In this document: positions 1 through 8,272 of the stretch, in pieces
Position numbering within the stretch: position 1 is the stretch's first letter
Layout: each line of letters starts with the position of its first letter
Source: Candidatus Nanohalarchaeota archaeon QJJ-7
GTDB lineage: Archaea; Nanohalarchaeota; Nanosalinia; Nanosalinales; Nanohalalkaliarchaeaceae
Assembly: GCA_022865215.1 (NCBI GenBank)
Contig: JALIDP010000007.1
Span: 1-33,243 of the forward strand
DNA length: 33,243 bases
Direction of reading: 5' to 3'
Translations under genes and position numbers: made by a program
Notes under the pieces: model-generated
Seen by the model: only the letters and a program-made list of their open reading frames with translations
The model's database searches: none
Told to the model about the DNA's origin: nothing

Positions 1-3000
1 TCATCACCCTCGATGAAGTCTGTCTTGTTGCTGTGTACGGTGATGTTGTAGTCCCCCTCCGGTTTACCTGAAGCATCTGAAACGTTGAATATACACGCTG
101 CCTCACCTCCTGCGCTTGTCGTGTTGTACCCTGTTTCAGGGCACCTGTAATGGTTGTTTCCCGGACCAGAAACGTTGAACCATGTGCTCACTCCTGGTTC
201 CGCACCACAGTCCGTCTCGACGCTCGTGTTGATGTAGATCGTGTCGGTCGACTTCTGGTCGAACCTAACCCCACCTGTGGGCCTGTCCACTGTCGGCTGC
301 AGCTGGTCGGTGATGTCGAAGTAGAACCAGCGCTCCTCGTCACCGAAGTACGGCGCGCCACCACCCGTCGTGACACGCGCCCTCACCTGCCCGACCGCGT
401 ATTCCGGTGAACACTTCGGGTCGATCGTGAAGTTGGTGAAACCTCCGGTATCGGAGAGGACGTTGCTCGACTCGTTCACCGACGGGTTGGCATCGACCTC
501 CACCACGTGCAGGATGCCGTCGAGAATCCACGTCTGGTTATCCGTATCGTTCGTCCGCACCTTCAACGTCGTCTGGTTCTGCGTATCTGCCTGCAGGTCG
601 CCCCTGTCGAGCAAGGTGTTGTTGCCCGCCCAGTGCAGGATGTCAATCTCGTCCTCGGTCACCGTAATCTCCGGACCGAATGCCTCTCCTGCATTGTTGC
701 TACTGTCGGTGGCGTTGACCTTGGTCGCCCAGCCCGGATTGATGTCCGTGTAGTTGAACGGTTTGTCCGTGATGGAGACGAGTTGGGCGTTACTCGATGT
801 TGTCGGTGCCGATATCGTCTTAGGGGCACCTACCTGCTTCCAGTTTCCAGTCAAAGGGTTTTGAGTCCATGCATAGACATCCACGTTACCTCCCTGCGCA
901 TCGTAAACCTTTGCCGAGAAGTTCCAAGTCTCTCCCCAGCCACCGGTACCGGTTCCGCCCGCGGTAGCATTTACCTCCGAAATCTGAGGGGCTTCGACAT
1001 CGTAAGTCCACTCGTATGTCACCGCTCCGACCGATACCGAACCGGAAGTTGCCGGAAGATTCACAACTGTTGTGAATGATGGCTCCACCCCGGTGAAATC
1101 ATCGCCTATACCTAGATTGCAGGTTATCGGACTGGTCGGGTTATTAACCGCGTTATTATTGTAACCACAGGAGCTAAGAGGTCCGAAAGCAGTGTTATCG
1201 GCAATCGAGTAGCTCGCCGGATAATACGTTGTCCCCCCGTTGTTGTCGATAGACGCGTACGCATCGGCGGGCGAGTTTCCTGTGTTGGTGGCGGCGAACG
1301 TGAAGTTAATCCGGGATAGGTAGCAGTTCGATACAGCCGTAGTACCTGCCGCCTCGGTACAGTTTGTGTTCGGTGTCCAGGTTTGAGTTGAACTGGTTCC
1401 TCCCGCGTTGTTCGCGACTGCACTCCAGTCAACACTGTCGGTGAAGTAACCGGCAACCGGGTCGACCGCGAGCTGCCAGTTCCTGAACTCGGTGAAGGTC
1501 TGCGTTCCTCCTGAAGTATCGTAGTCTATCTCCGCCTTGCCGAGCCTGTAAAGGTAAGGCCAGATTTCCGGGACCTGGGCCTTGTACTTGACCTCCGATT
1601 TGTTCGACACGCCTTCCCATTCCAGTATCTTCGTGTCTCCTTCCGTGGTGACGCTGGCACCGTTCGGTTCAGTTACGTTGAAGTCGGCAGGGATCTTCTC
1701 CCGGACTGTGTAATTGGAATCCTGCGTGTAGGAAGTGGTCGATATCTTGCCAGTGTAAGGCCCCTTCCTCGGGTCCAGTGTGAAGGGGAAGTCACGGACT
1801 ATGTCGAAGGCGAAATCCTCCCTGACCGCGAACTTCGATGTTATGGAGGCCCTCACGTCCTCCTCATCGTGCCGGGCGGTTGCGGTCATCGTGTAGTTCC
1901 CGGCCTCCTCTGTATCCAGGAACCTGACATCGTAGACTCCCTCTCGAATATAACTGTCCCTAACGGTATCTTCCGAAGTTGAGAACGTTTTCGTCTCGCC
2001 TGATGGAGAGGTGACGTTAAGACTGACATCCGCCCCGCTGACAAGGTATCCTTCGCTGTCCAGCACGACCATGTAGATGTTGGCCATCTCTCCAGGCCGG
2101 TAGATGCTCTTCTTTGTGTTGATGGAAATCAGGCCCCAGGTGAACTCAGTGGACATGTTCCCCTCAGGAGTCTCCAGATGGAGTTCGTATACCCCCGGTT
2201 TTACACCTCTCGTCCTGGGTATATCGACCCGGTAACCGTCTCCTTCCTGGACCACTTCCGGCTGGATATCTGCCGATGCACCTGAACTGTCTGTCACCCT
2301 TGCCTCTATATCCGGCCTCTGTCTGGATACGTCCACGGTGCCGTTGAAACCTCCTGAAACGTTGAATTCTAGCTTATCGTCCCTTCCGTCCCCGTTAACA
2401 TCCTTCCGTACGAAATCTTTCTTCTTATCCCCCTGGCTTACGGTGAATCTAGAAGGGGTGGAGCCCTCGAAACTCGGGTTCTCACCCATCCTGAAATCGG
2501 TCTTCCCGGAACGGATGGATAACGATGAACTGTCGTTCACAGGGAGAGCGACGGTCGACTTCTTATCCCGGAAGTTCTGGACATGGAACTCCTGCACCTT
2601 CCCCTGGAGACGTTCCTGTTCCGATCTCTTCTGCACGGAGAACTCTTTGACAGATATCTCGTCAGTGTCGCTTGAACCGTTTATTTTGCGGGAATCGTTC
2701 CCGGGGTAGGACGCGGTGAGGTCGTAATCACCTGGCGGAAGCGGCTGGTAGTTGGCAGTCCCCTGTTTCCCGGTCTCGAGCAATGAAATAGTGGCGTTAT
2801 CCCGCGAGAGGTTGATGGTCTGGCCCTCGAGGAGCTTGCCCCTCTTGCTGTCCACCAGCCCCACAGTCGCTCGTCTCCCCTGGACCGACAGGCTCAGAGT
2901 GGACTTGGTCCATCCTCCAGTGACCTGGTCCTCCCCCGGGCCTTTGGAAGCGTTGTTCACCATGTTGCCTGTAACGTTACCGTTGGAGGCCGCAACAGCA

Positions 3001-3134
3001 AAAACTCCGAAGAGGGCGATAGCAAGAAGTAGGACTGCCGCGAAATCCGCCTGTCCAGGGTTCTTTCCACGGGTTAACCAGTTATACCCTCTCCGGAACT
3101 CCCGGATATACAGGCTGAAGAGACCCTCCATCAT
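1..3134 (-). CDS. Giant N-glycosylated surface protein, partial (C-terminus beyond left edge)
   Basis: About 1,044 codons are open in one frame with no stop, so the gene continues past the window edge. I chose ATG at 3134 (another ATG follows at 3131), about 20 nt downstream of the start site predicted from the TATA box at 3177-3184. A short basic N-terminus is followed by one hydrophobic segment at residues about 29-50, an uncleaved anchor or late signal peptide; the rest should be outside the cell. It carries dozens of NxS/T sequons. A stretch near residues 340-420 (motif SIYRPGE, then VVLDSEG) resembles the MG2 domain of alpha-2-macroglobulins. A later part (near 473, YTVREKIPADF) resembles extracellular beta-sandwich repeats, and the remainder is Thr/Ser/Asn/Gly-rich. 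Role (S-layer, adhesin or host contact) is inferred only. Short frames on either strand here are shadows. Confidence 0.85.
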   Translation of the reverse strand, partial: MMEGLFSLYIREFRRGYNWLTRGKNPGQADFAAVLLLAIALFGVFAVAASNGNVTGNMVNNASKGPGEDQVTGGWTKSTLSLSVQGRRATVGLVDSKRGKLLEGQTINLSRDNATISLLETGKQGTANYQPLPPGDYDLTASYPGNDSRKINGSSDTDEISVKEFSVQKRSEQERLQGKVQEFHVQNFRDKKSTVALPVNDSSSLSIRSGKTDFRMGENPSFEGSTPSRFTVSQGDKKKDFVRKDVNGDGRDDKLEFNVSGGFNGTVDVSRQRPDIEARVTDSSGASADIQPEVVQEGDGYRVDIPRTRGVKPGVYELHLETPEGNMSTEFTWGLISINTKKSIYRPGEMANIYMVVLDSEGYLVSGADVSLNVTSPSGETKTFSTSEDTVRDSYIREGVYDVRFLDTEEAGNYTMTATARHDEEDVRASITSKFAVREDFAFDIVRDFPFTLDPRKGPYTGKISTTSYTQDSNYTVREKIPADFNVTEPNGASVTTEGDTKILEWEGVSNKSEVKYKAQVPEIWPYLYRLGKAEIDYDTSGGTQTFTEFRNWQLAVDPVAGYFTDSVDWSAVANNAGGTSSTQTWTPNTNCTEAAGTTAVSNCYLSRINFTFAATNTGNSPADAYASIDNNGGTTYYPASYSIADNTAFGPLSSCGYNNNAVNNPTSPITCNLGIGDDFTGVEPSFTTVVNLPATSGSVSVGAVTYEWTYDVEAPQISEVNATAGGTGTGGWGETWNFSAKVYDAQGGNVDVYAWTQNPLTGNWKQVGAPKTISAPTTSSNAQLVSITDKPFNYTDINPGWATKVNATDSSNNAGEAFGPEITVTEDEIDILHWAGNNTLLDRGDLQADTQNQTTLKVRTNDTDNQTWILDGILHVVEVDANPSVNESSNVLSDTGGFTNFTIDPKCSPEYAVGQVRARVTTGGGAPYFGDEERWFYFDITDQLQPTVDRPTGGVRFDQKSTDTIYINTSVETDCGAEPGVSTWFNVSGPGNNHYRCPETGYNTTSAGGEAACIFNVSDASGKPEGDYNITVHSNKTDFIEGD

Positions 3135-3176
3135 ACCCTTGAAAAGCTGTAAAACACCGTAAAGACTGTATAATAC

Positions 3177-3184
3177 TATAAATC
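3177..3184 (-). promoter_or_regulatory. TATA box for the giant surface protein gene
   Basis: On the minus strand this reads ATTTATAG. Archaeal transcription would start about 26 nt downstream, near 3154, giving a leader of roughly 20 nt before ATG 3134. A 16-bp palindrome (3182-3197) abuts and overlaps its upstream, BRE side. Confidence 0.55.
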
Positions 3185-3197
3185 GCGCGTGCGCGAT
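3182..3197. promoter_or_regulatory. GC-rich palindrome at the BRE position, candidate operator
   Basis: atcgcgc and gcgcgat are perfect inverted repeats around a 2-base centre. The element overlaps the start of the TATA box on the minus strand, where a bound regulator would block TFB/TBP. No regulator can be assigned; the winged-helix-like gene at 3450 is the nearest candidate. Operator function is inference. Confidence 0.35.
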
Positions 3198-3337
3198 GTC
3201 GATTTCGCCAGTTCGTTTCCTTTCCATTCACTACCACGGAAGTCGCTCTTCCCCCTGGATCTCTCCCACGCAAAATCCGGCCGAACAGCACCTAAAACAG
3301 TGAATAAGACGGCTTATAAGGGTTTTTAATTACCCCT
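3198..3337. other. Intergenic DNA between divergent genes
   Basis: The whole gap between the divergent genes is 3135-3449. In this portion I see only a palindromic TATA-like cttataag at 3313-3320. A 69-codon GTG frame (3291-3082, minus) could be driven by it, but it encodes a basic peptide unlike its neighbours and runs through the promoter and start of the giant gene, so I do not annotate it. Confidence 0.4.
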
Positions 3338-3359
3338 CTAATACACCCCGATGTATTAG
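3338..3359. repeat. 8-bp inverted repeat with 6-base spacer
   Basis: ctaataca and tgtattag are perfect inverted repeats separated by ccccga. The element lies about 52 bases before the TATA box of the gene at 3450 and could be an upstream operator for it or a hairpin in an unannotated transcript. AT-rich arms and no downstream poly-T make a terminator less likely. Confidence 0.4.
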
Positions 3360-3410
3360 TCGGGTAAGAACAAGCGGAACCGTTTCAAAGGTCTGTCCCG
3401 CGACCCCTCC

Positions 3411-3419
3411 TTATTTATA
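3411..3419 (+). promoter_or_regulatory. TATA box for the gene at 3450
   Basis: ttatttata lies with its centre about 35 nt before ATG 3450, predicting a start near 3441 and a leader of under 10 nt. Confidence 0.6.
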
Positions 3420-3449
3420 GACCAAACCATTATAGTGCACTAAGAAGCC

Positions 3450-4346
3450 ATGTCCGGCGACACATTCCCTGAAAAACTTCTAGAAGAGAACCTCCGTTGC
3501 CGGGTAATATACTATTCTTGCGTAAATCCCAGCACCATCGCCGACCTCAACCAGGCCTGGGGTTACTCCCCTACCTATCTCTACCAGGAGAACGCGATAG
3601 ACCGGCTGGAAGACTCAGGTATCATCGAGGTCGAGGAAGATGGAGGGAAGAAGATCATAGAGTCCAGTTACGATAAACTGTTCGTCGAAGGAAACATAGA
3701 GAAAGGTATGGATAACATAAACCAGCTCATCCTCCAGGAGTTCCTTATCCACTCCAAGGGTTTCCATCCTAGCAGGGGGGCGGAGAGGGACAGAGAGGAC
3801 ATGCTCTCCATGGCCCGAGGAAACCTTGAAGAAGAACTCGAACAGAACCTAGTGGCGATGGAGTTCAGCTGGGACGACTATTCCAAGCTGGTCACACTGT
3901 GGCAGAACGAACTCTTCAAGGAGACCTTCTTCTCCCTCGATATCCTGACCGCTCTCTTCGGGGACAGGAAGGATGAACTGCCCCAAAACCCACTGGACCA
4001 TCTCTTCCGACTCACCGCAGGTATAGTCAACGTCATCGGTCGTTCGAGGGAAGAGAGAGGGCTGATGGTCCCCCCCGGCCTGACATACCGAGTGGAACCT
4101 ATCATAGTGCCTGCCCACAGGCTACTTGATAAAAGGAGGTCGGATGAATCCGACCATTCCGAATTCGCCTCCAGGATGAACGATGTCTACTCCATTTTCA
4201 GGTCCAAGTTCCACGAGGACCGCTTCAACCACGACTTCCTGAAGGATTTCTCGGACCTGGCGATGCGTCGGCCCCGGGACAGGAAGTTCTCCGACCTGTT
4301 CGACAAGTACCGGGGCTCGGACAGGTTCACCAACCCCTTCTCCTGA
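3450..4346 (+). CDS. Winged-helix-like hypothetical protein, 298 aa
   Basis: I do not recognise the family as a whole. The N-terminal 75 residues look like a winged helix: predicted helices around CRVIYYSCVNPSTIADLN and GYSPTYLYQENAIDRLEDSG, then a wing-like IIEVEEDGGKKII. The rest is predicted mostly helical, with no membrane segment or catalytic motif that I can see, and may be an effector or oligomerisation domain. The gene is monocistronic with its own TATA box and diverges from the giant surface protein gene, so it could regulate that block; this is inference from position. Its last 20 bases overlap the 3' end of the convergent secreted protein gene (4327-4346). Confidence 0.8.
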   Translation: MSGDTFPEKLLEENLRCRVIYYSCVNPSTIADLNQAWGYSPTYLYQENAIDRLEDSGIIEVEEDGGKKIIESSYDKLFVEGNIEKGMDNINQLILQEFLIHSKGFHPSRGAERDREDMLSMARGNLEEELEQNLVAMEFSWDDYSKLVTLWQNELFKETFFSLDILTALFGDRKDELPQNPLDHLFRLTAGIVNVIGRSREERGLMVPPGLTYRVEPIIVPAHRLLDKRRSDESDHSEFASRMNDVYSIFRSKFHEDRFNHDFLKDFSDLAMRRPRDRKFSDLFDKYRGSDRFTNPFS

Positions 4347-5040
4347 GATAGACTAGGGTGCCTATCCAGGCGAACTGGAAGATTAGGAACGCTTTCAGGA
4401 CTGTCGAGGAAAATATAGTATCCACGACTCCTCCCTCTCCAGAAGGTTCCGGGGAAGAAGGTGGAGAATCTTCACTACCATTACTCTCATTCGTGTCAGA
4501 CCTGTTCCCCTGGACCACATCATCCTTCACTTCTCCCCCTTCATACTCTTCTCCTGGCTCTTCCTCGCCCTCCGATGGGGAGGGTTCCGATGCATTCTCC
4601 CCGTCCACGTTCACTGTGTAGACGAACTCCTGTACCTGGGAGGTGGAAACACTCGTTCCCACAGAACCTGCCCCACTATCCCTGAAAGATGTCTCTACCA
4701 TGTAAACCCCTCCAGACGTTTCTTCCGGCACCCGGATATCTATCGAGACCTCAACTATCTTCCTCACCTCTCCACCTATCTCCATGTACCGGAAATCGTA
4801 CTCTCCCGGCCTGGAAAGATCGATCTCCTCCGGGGATACCTCCATATCCCATCCTCTGGGAGCATCGAGAGATCCCATTTCCACAGTCTTCTCCCCGAAA
4901 AGGTAGATGTTGAACCCTTTGGAACCTCCTGGCTCGACCGTGGCTGAATCCACACCCCGGGAATACCCGAAAGCCGAGACCGATGAAGCCATTATAACCA
5001 CCAGAAGAGCCAGATAAAGGGTTCTCCTATGACGAGGCAT
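4327..5040 (-). CDS. Secreted C-terminally anchored protein, 237 aa
   Basis: The N-terminus (MPRHRRTLYLALLVVIMASSVSA) is a signal peptide with likely cleavage after VSA. Residues about 25-150 form a beta-rich domain, with phrases such as VEPGGSKGFNIYLFG and VEVSIDIRVPEETSGGVY typical of extracellular Ig-like/CARDB-NEW3-type domains. An acidic Ser/Pro/Glu/Gly linker follows, then a single C-terminal membrane segment (about residues 215-231) ending RRRGW. That architecture suits a wall-anchored envelope protein. The start overlaps the end of the 632-aa gene by 14 nt, so the two are translationally coupled and probably work together. The exact family is unknown to me. Confidence 0.85.
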   Translation of the reverse strand: MPRHRRTLYLALLVVIMASSVSAFGYSRGVDSATVEPGGSKGFNIYLFGEKTVEMGSLDAPRGWDMEVSPEEIDLSRPGEYDFRYMEIGGEVRKIVEVSIDIRVPEETSGGVYMVETSFRDSGAGSVGTSVSTSQVQEFVYTVNVDGENASEPSPSEGEEEPGEEYEGGEVKDDVVQGNRSDTNESNGSEDSPPSSPEPSGEGGVVDTIFSSTVLKAFLIFQFAWIGTLVYLRRRGW

Positions 5041-6925
5041 TGGCTTTAACCTCCAAAGTTCCGTTGTAATCCCCGGCGTATACGTAGGGGACCGAAAGCC
5101 AGTAGTAGGTAGTCACGTTCTTCCCGGGCGACACCCCCCGTCTCAGAGAGGAGAAAGAACCGGTGAGTTTCTCCGCCTCCTTTTCGCTGTTCTCGGATGC
5201 GTTCCAGGTCATGTTTGTCACCCCGATAGTACTGGTACCGTTCTCGAGGTCCTCGCCTCTCAACCACAGATCAGAGGTTACGGAATCGGATGTGACCGTG
5301 ATATTGTAGAACCTCTGAGAGTTCTTCTCCGCCGCGTAAGTATTCCCTACAGACACCTCGCCGAAGCTTATCCCGTTCCATCCCATCTCTATATCCACCG
5401 CTCCTGTAACTATCTTCACCTGGGAATCCGTGGTGTCGTTCCATCGAACGCTGCTGTTGGTAGAGAAATTCACATCAACATTCCACACTGACCCGAGATC
5501 TCCTGTCGCATTGATCTTCCATGTAACATTACAGCTCTCCCCCTGATGAAGGTAGGGGGCGCAGGTCAAGTTGCTGTCCACATCCACCGTGTGGAGAGGT
5601 TCTCCGGAGAAATCAGAGATCTGGGTTCCGGGTTCGGTACCGGTCTCGTTGTATCTGGATGTCCCGTTCACCTTACCACAGTCACCTTCCCTGCAGGTCG
5701 CGGTCGCGTTCATAAGGAAAGTGGTATTCTCCCCGACAGAGAACGGGGACGGAGGATCCTCCAGTTCAACGTCCAGGAACGCGGTCTCAGCAGGTGCAAC
5801 CGCATCGAACCGGTCTGTCTGGAACCACAAGTGGGTAGAGTTCTCCTCCACCCCGTATTCCGAGGTCCCGTTCACCTGCCATCCCCCCTCAGTGCAGTTA
5901 CCGTGTGAGAAGTTCCAGTCATTGCAGTGGAGAACCGCTTCAGGGTTCATCCCAAGCTTGGGAAACGTCAGATTGACTTCAGAATAGTCCATTCCCGTGT
6001 CATTGAACGCGTAGACAGTCTTCACCTCGCCCACCGACGGAGGAACGCTGTCGGTGTAGTTATCGATTATCTGGGGCTCCACTGTTACCGCATCTGTGAC
6101 GTTCAACTGTTCAGTGTCCGCGTCAAAGAAGGAATCGAAAACAGGCCCATGGAACGATACCGAATGATCGGCCCTGTTTACGGTTGTGGCTTCGAGTGAC
6201 GGGTTCGCCTGTCCCAGAGACTCCCAGGAGATCATATCTCCTCCCGATCCCCGCAGGGAGATGTTGAAACCTTCCGTTATATCGCCAGAGGAGTTCCTGA
6301 TAGAGGCGTTGACATGGCCTAAACGGGTATAGTTGAAGGAAGCGACAGTGCTGTTCCACGTGATGTTCCCCCACCGGAAGGATGAGTTAGTCCCGGACGC
6401 CGACGAGTCGTACCAGGTCTCGTAGGTCGCGTTCCAGGTCCCCTGGAGCGTCAAAGGGGTCTCAAAATCTCTGCTGGTGAAATTGGCGGTGTTGTAGACC
6501 GTGCCTCCGATATCGGTATAGATCCTTAACACCAGGGAATCACCTATACTGATGTTCGTTTCCGGAACCTCCCATCTACCGGACTGGGAACCGCTACAGG
6601 TAGCGCTATCACCGCAGGTGTTGCTATCGCGGAATACTTCAGCCACCATCGAACCCGGAGTTATCTCGTTATCTCCCTCATCACTCTGGTTCCAGACGCG
6701 TAATCCCCAGGTAGAGTTAAGGCCCTGTGATTCTTCGCCGCGGAAGACTTGCTTTCCTGTGTCCGAGAGAGTGGTGTTCCAGAGGTAACCGTTCTCCCCG
6801 TTCACCGTAACGGTTTCCCCCCGGAAGAACCTGGTTTCAGAGGTTGAAGAGGCAGAAGACGCAAGGATAAATAGTACTAGGATTATACACAGAGAACGGA
6901 AAAACTGTTCCATTCGTCTCTCCAT
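5027..6925 (-). CDS. Heavily glycosylated secreted protein, 632 aa
   Basis: A signal peptide (hydrophobic core CIILVLFILASSASS) is followed by about 600 extracellular residues with well over 30 NxS/T sequons, many in WN[AS]T-like contexts, and some Cys pairs. It has no C-terminal anchor of its own; the coupled 237-aa product, which does have one, may hold it at the surface. Repeated beta-strand patterns suggest tandem Ig-like or COG1361/CARDB-type domains. Two starts are possible: ATG 6925, or ATG 6913, which is better placed behind GGAGAG. A TATA box lies at 6969-6976. It is transcribed in the same direction as the pilin-like gene 100 bp upstream. Confidence 0.85.
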   Translation of the reverse strand: MERRMEQFFRSLCIILVLFILASSASSTSETRFFRGETVTVNGENGYLWNTTLSDTGKQVFRGEESQGLNSTWGLRVWNQSDEGDNEITPGSMVAEVFRDSNTCGDSATCSGSQSGRWEVPETNISIGDSLVLRIYTDIGGTVYNTANFTSRDFETPLTLQGTWNATYETWYDSSASGTNSSFRWGNITWNSTVASFNYTRLGHVNASIRNSSGDITEGFNISLRGSGGDMISWESLGQANPSLEATTVNRADHSVSFHGPVFDSFFDADTEQLNVTDAVTVEPQIIDNYTDSVPPSVGEVKTVYAFNDTGMDYSEVNLTFPKLGMNPEAVLHCNDWNFSHGNCTEGGWQVNGTSEYGVEENSTHLWFQTDRFDAVAPAETAFLDVELEDPPSPFSVGENTTFLMNATATCREGDCGKVNGTSRYNETGTEPGTQISDFSGEPLHTVDVDSNLTCAPYLHQGESCNVTWKINATGDLGSVWNVDVNFSTNSSVRWNDTTDSQVKIVTGAVDIEMGWNGISFGEVSVGNTYAAEKNSQRFYNITVTSDSVTSDLWLRGEDLENGTSTIGVTNMTWNASENSEKEAEKLTGSFSSLRRGVSPGKNVTTYYWLSVPYVYAGDYNGTLEVKANASS

Positions 6926-6968
6926 CCTTTACGATGCCTCTTGACCCTGTGAATCCAAGGTCGCAGAA

Positions 6969-6976
6969 CTTTATAC
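6969..6976 (-). promoter_or_regulatory. TATA box for the 632/237-aa surface operon
   Basis: Minus strand reads GTATAAAG. A start near 6947 is predicted, leaving a 22-34 nt leader in which an SD-like GGAGAG precedes ATG 6913. Confidence 0.55.
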
Positions 6977-7025
6977 CCTTTGCTATCCTCTCCAAACTAT
7001 GACAGGGATAAATGATTTCCAACAC

Positions 7026-8009
7026 TCAGCTGGGCGAGGCGTAGATAGTAAGTATTGTACTGTTCAGATCCCCTGCCGGTATACCTTCCGGCATAGATAG
7101 CCCGACATCGCCGCTGAAAGACTCACCAGGCACCAGATTGCCACTGTATATATACTGGGGATTGTTACCGGTAACAGGGAAGATGCCTTCACTGTCGAAC
7201 CGGAATACATAGAACTTCTCACAGCTCTGGTGGGTAGCAACGTAATGCCCCTTCAGAGGTCCTTCGGTGGCCGGGCTATTCAGCATCGCCCATTCTGACC
7301 CCTCTGTACCATCTGCCCCCATATCGTAATCCACCCTTTCTGACTGGATCGACAGATCCCTGTTGCTCCCTGCCCCTGAATCGGTCTCGTTCTTCATCCT
7401 CAGGGTCACATCAGATTCATTACAGTATCCATTGGTGGAGGAGTTCATCGCCCATATATAGTCTCCAGTATGGTTACGGTAGAATCCCCAAGATTCCTCT
7501 CCCGGACCAGTGAAACCTGTATTAAGTCCGGTAGGCTTCCCTCCCGCATCCTGGGTTATATTCCAGGATAGGTATCCTACATGATACATGTCGGACGTAC
7601 CGTTCTGCATCCAGAGGAACCGTCCAGCAGCGTATTCCCCGGGAAGTCCTGTCCCCAGCGGGTTATCCTGCTCGCTTTCCAGCGTGTTCGGGTGCGCATA
7701 TATATTGGTTATGTTTGTGGACCCGGAATTCTCGATTATCAGGTTGAGTGCCGGATTATCCGAGAAGTTGGTACTGCCTACAGTAACTCCCGAGAAGTTA
7801 TAGGAGTCCGGCGTGAGAGTCACAGATGTCGTCTCTGCCACGCTAACAGTAACGTTCGACTGGTTGCCTGTCAGCGCCACCGCCATCCCTGTAACCTGGC
7901 CGGTTCCAAGAGATAAGTAGATAGCTGCTCCTGCCAGAACCACAAAAACAGCGGCAAATAAAGCTTCCCGTGAAGAAACCGATATACCAGTCGGTGACGG
8001 GAGGTACAT
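7026..8009 (-). CDS. Pilin-like anchored surface protein, 327 aa
   Basis: A polar stretch of about 15 residues is followed by one hydrophobic helix (EALFAAVFVVLAGAAIYLSL, residues about 16-36), then a wholly extracellular, sequon-rich domain. The early part (VTVGSTNFSDNPALNLIIEN) recalls TasA/camelysin-like and archaeal pilin-type beta-sandwich subunits, but I cannot assign a family with certainty. No classical KG/E class III cleavage site is obvious. I chose ATG 8009 over GTG 8018 because the TATA box (8033-8040) predicts transcription starting near 8010, which makes ATG 8009 leaderless. It sits between the 632/237-aa operon and a membrane protease-like operon on the same strand. Confidence 0.75.
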   Translation of the reverse strand: MYLPSPTGISVSSREALFAAVFVVLAGAAIYLSLGTGQVTGMAVALTGNQSNVTVSVAETTSVTLTPDSYNFSGVTVGSTNFSDNPALNLIIENSGSTNITNIYAHPNTLESEQDNPLGTGLPGEYAAGRFLWMQNGTSDMYHVGYLSWNITQDAGGKPTGLNTGFTGPGEESWGFYRNHTGDYIWAMNSSTNGYCNESDVTLRMKNETDSGAGSNRDLSIQSERVDYDMGADGTEGSEWAMLNSPATEGPLKGHYVATHQSCEKFYVFRFDSEGIFPVTGNNPQYIYSGNLVPGESFSGDVGLSMPEGIPAGDLNSTILTIYASPS

Positions 8010-8032
8010 ACCTATCACTTGGTAGCAGCCTG

Positions 8033-8040
8033 CTTATAAA
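8033..8040 (-). promoter_or_regulatory. TATA box that decides the start at 8009
   Basis: Minus strand reads TTTATAAG, centred near 8036. The expected start, about 26 nt downstream, falls at 8010-8011, past GTG 8018 and directly before ATG 8009. Confidence 0.6.
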
Positions 8041-8096
8041 CCTTTTGAAGGTTCATGAGGTCAAACACGTTGTTTATCTCTATCGCGATCACCCGC

Positions 8097-8249
8097 CTAT
8101 TCCTCCTCCTTCCGCCAGAAAACCAGTTCCATGAGCGGCACGTTGAGGTACTCTTCTCCAGCATATAAATGCGCCAAGATAAAGAATAGCGCCAATAACC
8201 CTCCTAAACCTATCATGTAGAGTGCTGGGAAAGGACCTGTTTGGACCAT
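8097..8249 (-). CDS. 50-aa single-pass membrane miniprotein
   Basis: The reading frame runs ATG 8249 to TAG 8097-8099. The product begins MVQTGPFPALYMIGLGG, has one clear membrane helix (about residues 10-30, LGGLLALFFILAHLYA) and a short tail ending FWRKEEE. It starts 23 nt after the stop of the HExxH membrane protein on the same strand, so it is probably the last gene of that operon. Codon use resembles its neighbours and the hydrophobic pattern is not what random sequence gives. I know no family for it. It may be a small partner or regulator of the protease-like protein, which is inference from position. Confidence 0.6.
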   Translation of the reverse strand: MVQTGPFPALYMIGLGGLLALFFILAHLYAGEEYLNVPLMELVFWRKEEE

Positions 8250-8272
8250 GAAAAGGATATCTCGCTTCCGGT

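Noticed and set aside
1124-1456. Minus-strand 110-codon frame inside the giant surface gene
   Set aside because: Out of frame with the long open frame that shows sequons and beta-strand patterns throughout; no frameshift is needed there.
3082-3291. 69-codon GTG frame on the minus strand, placed about 26 nt after a TATA-like cttataag
   Set aside because: Basic composition unlike the acidic neighbours; it runs through the promoter and start of the giant surface gene.
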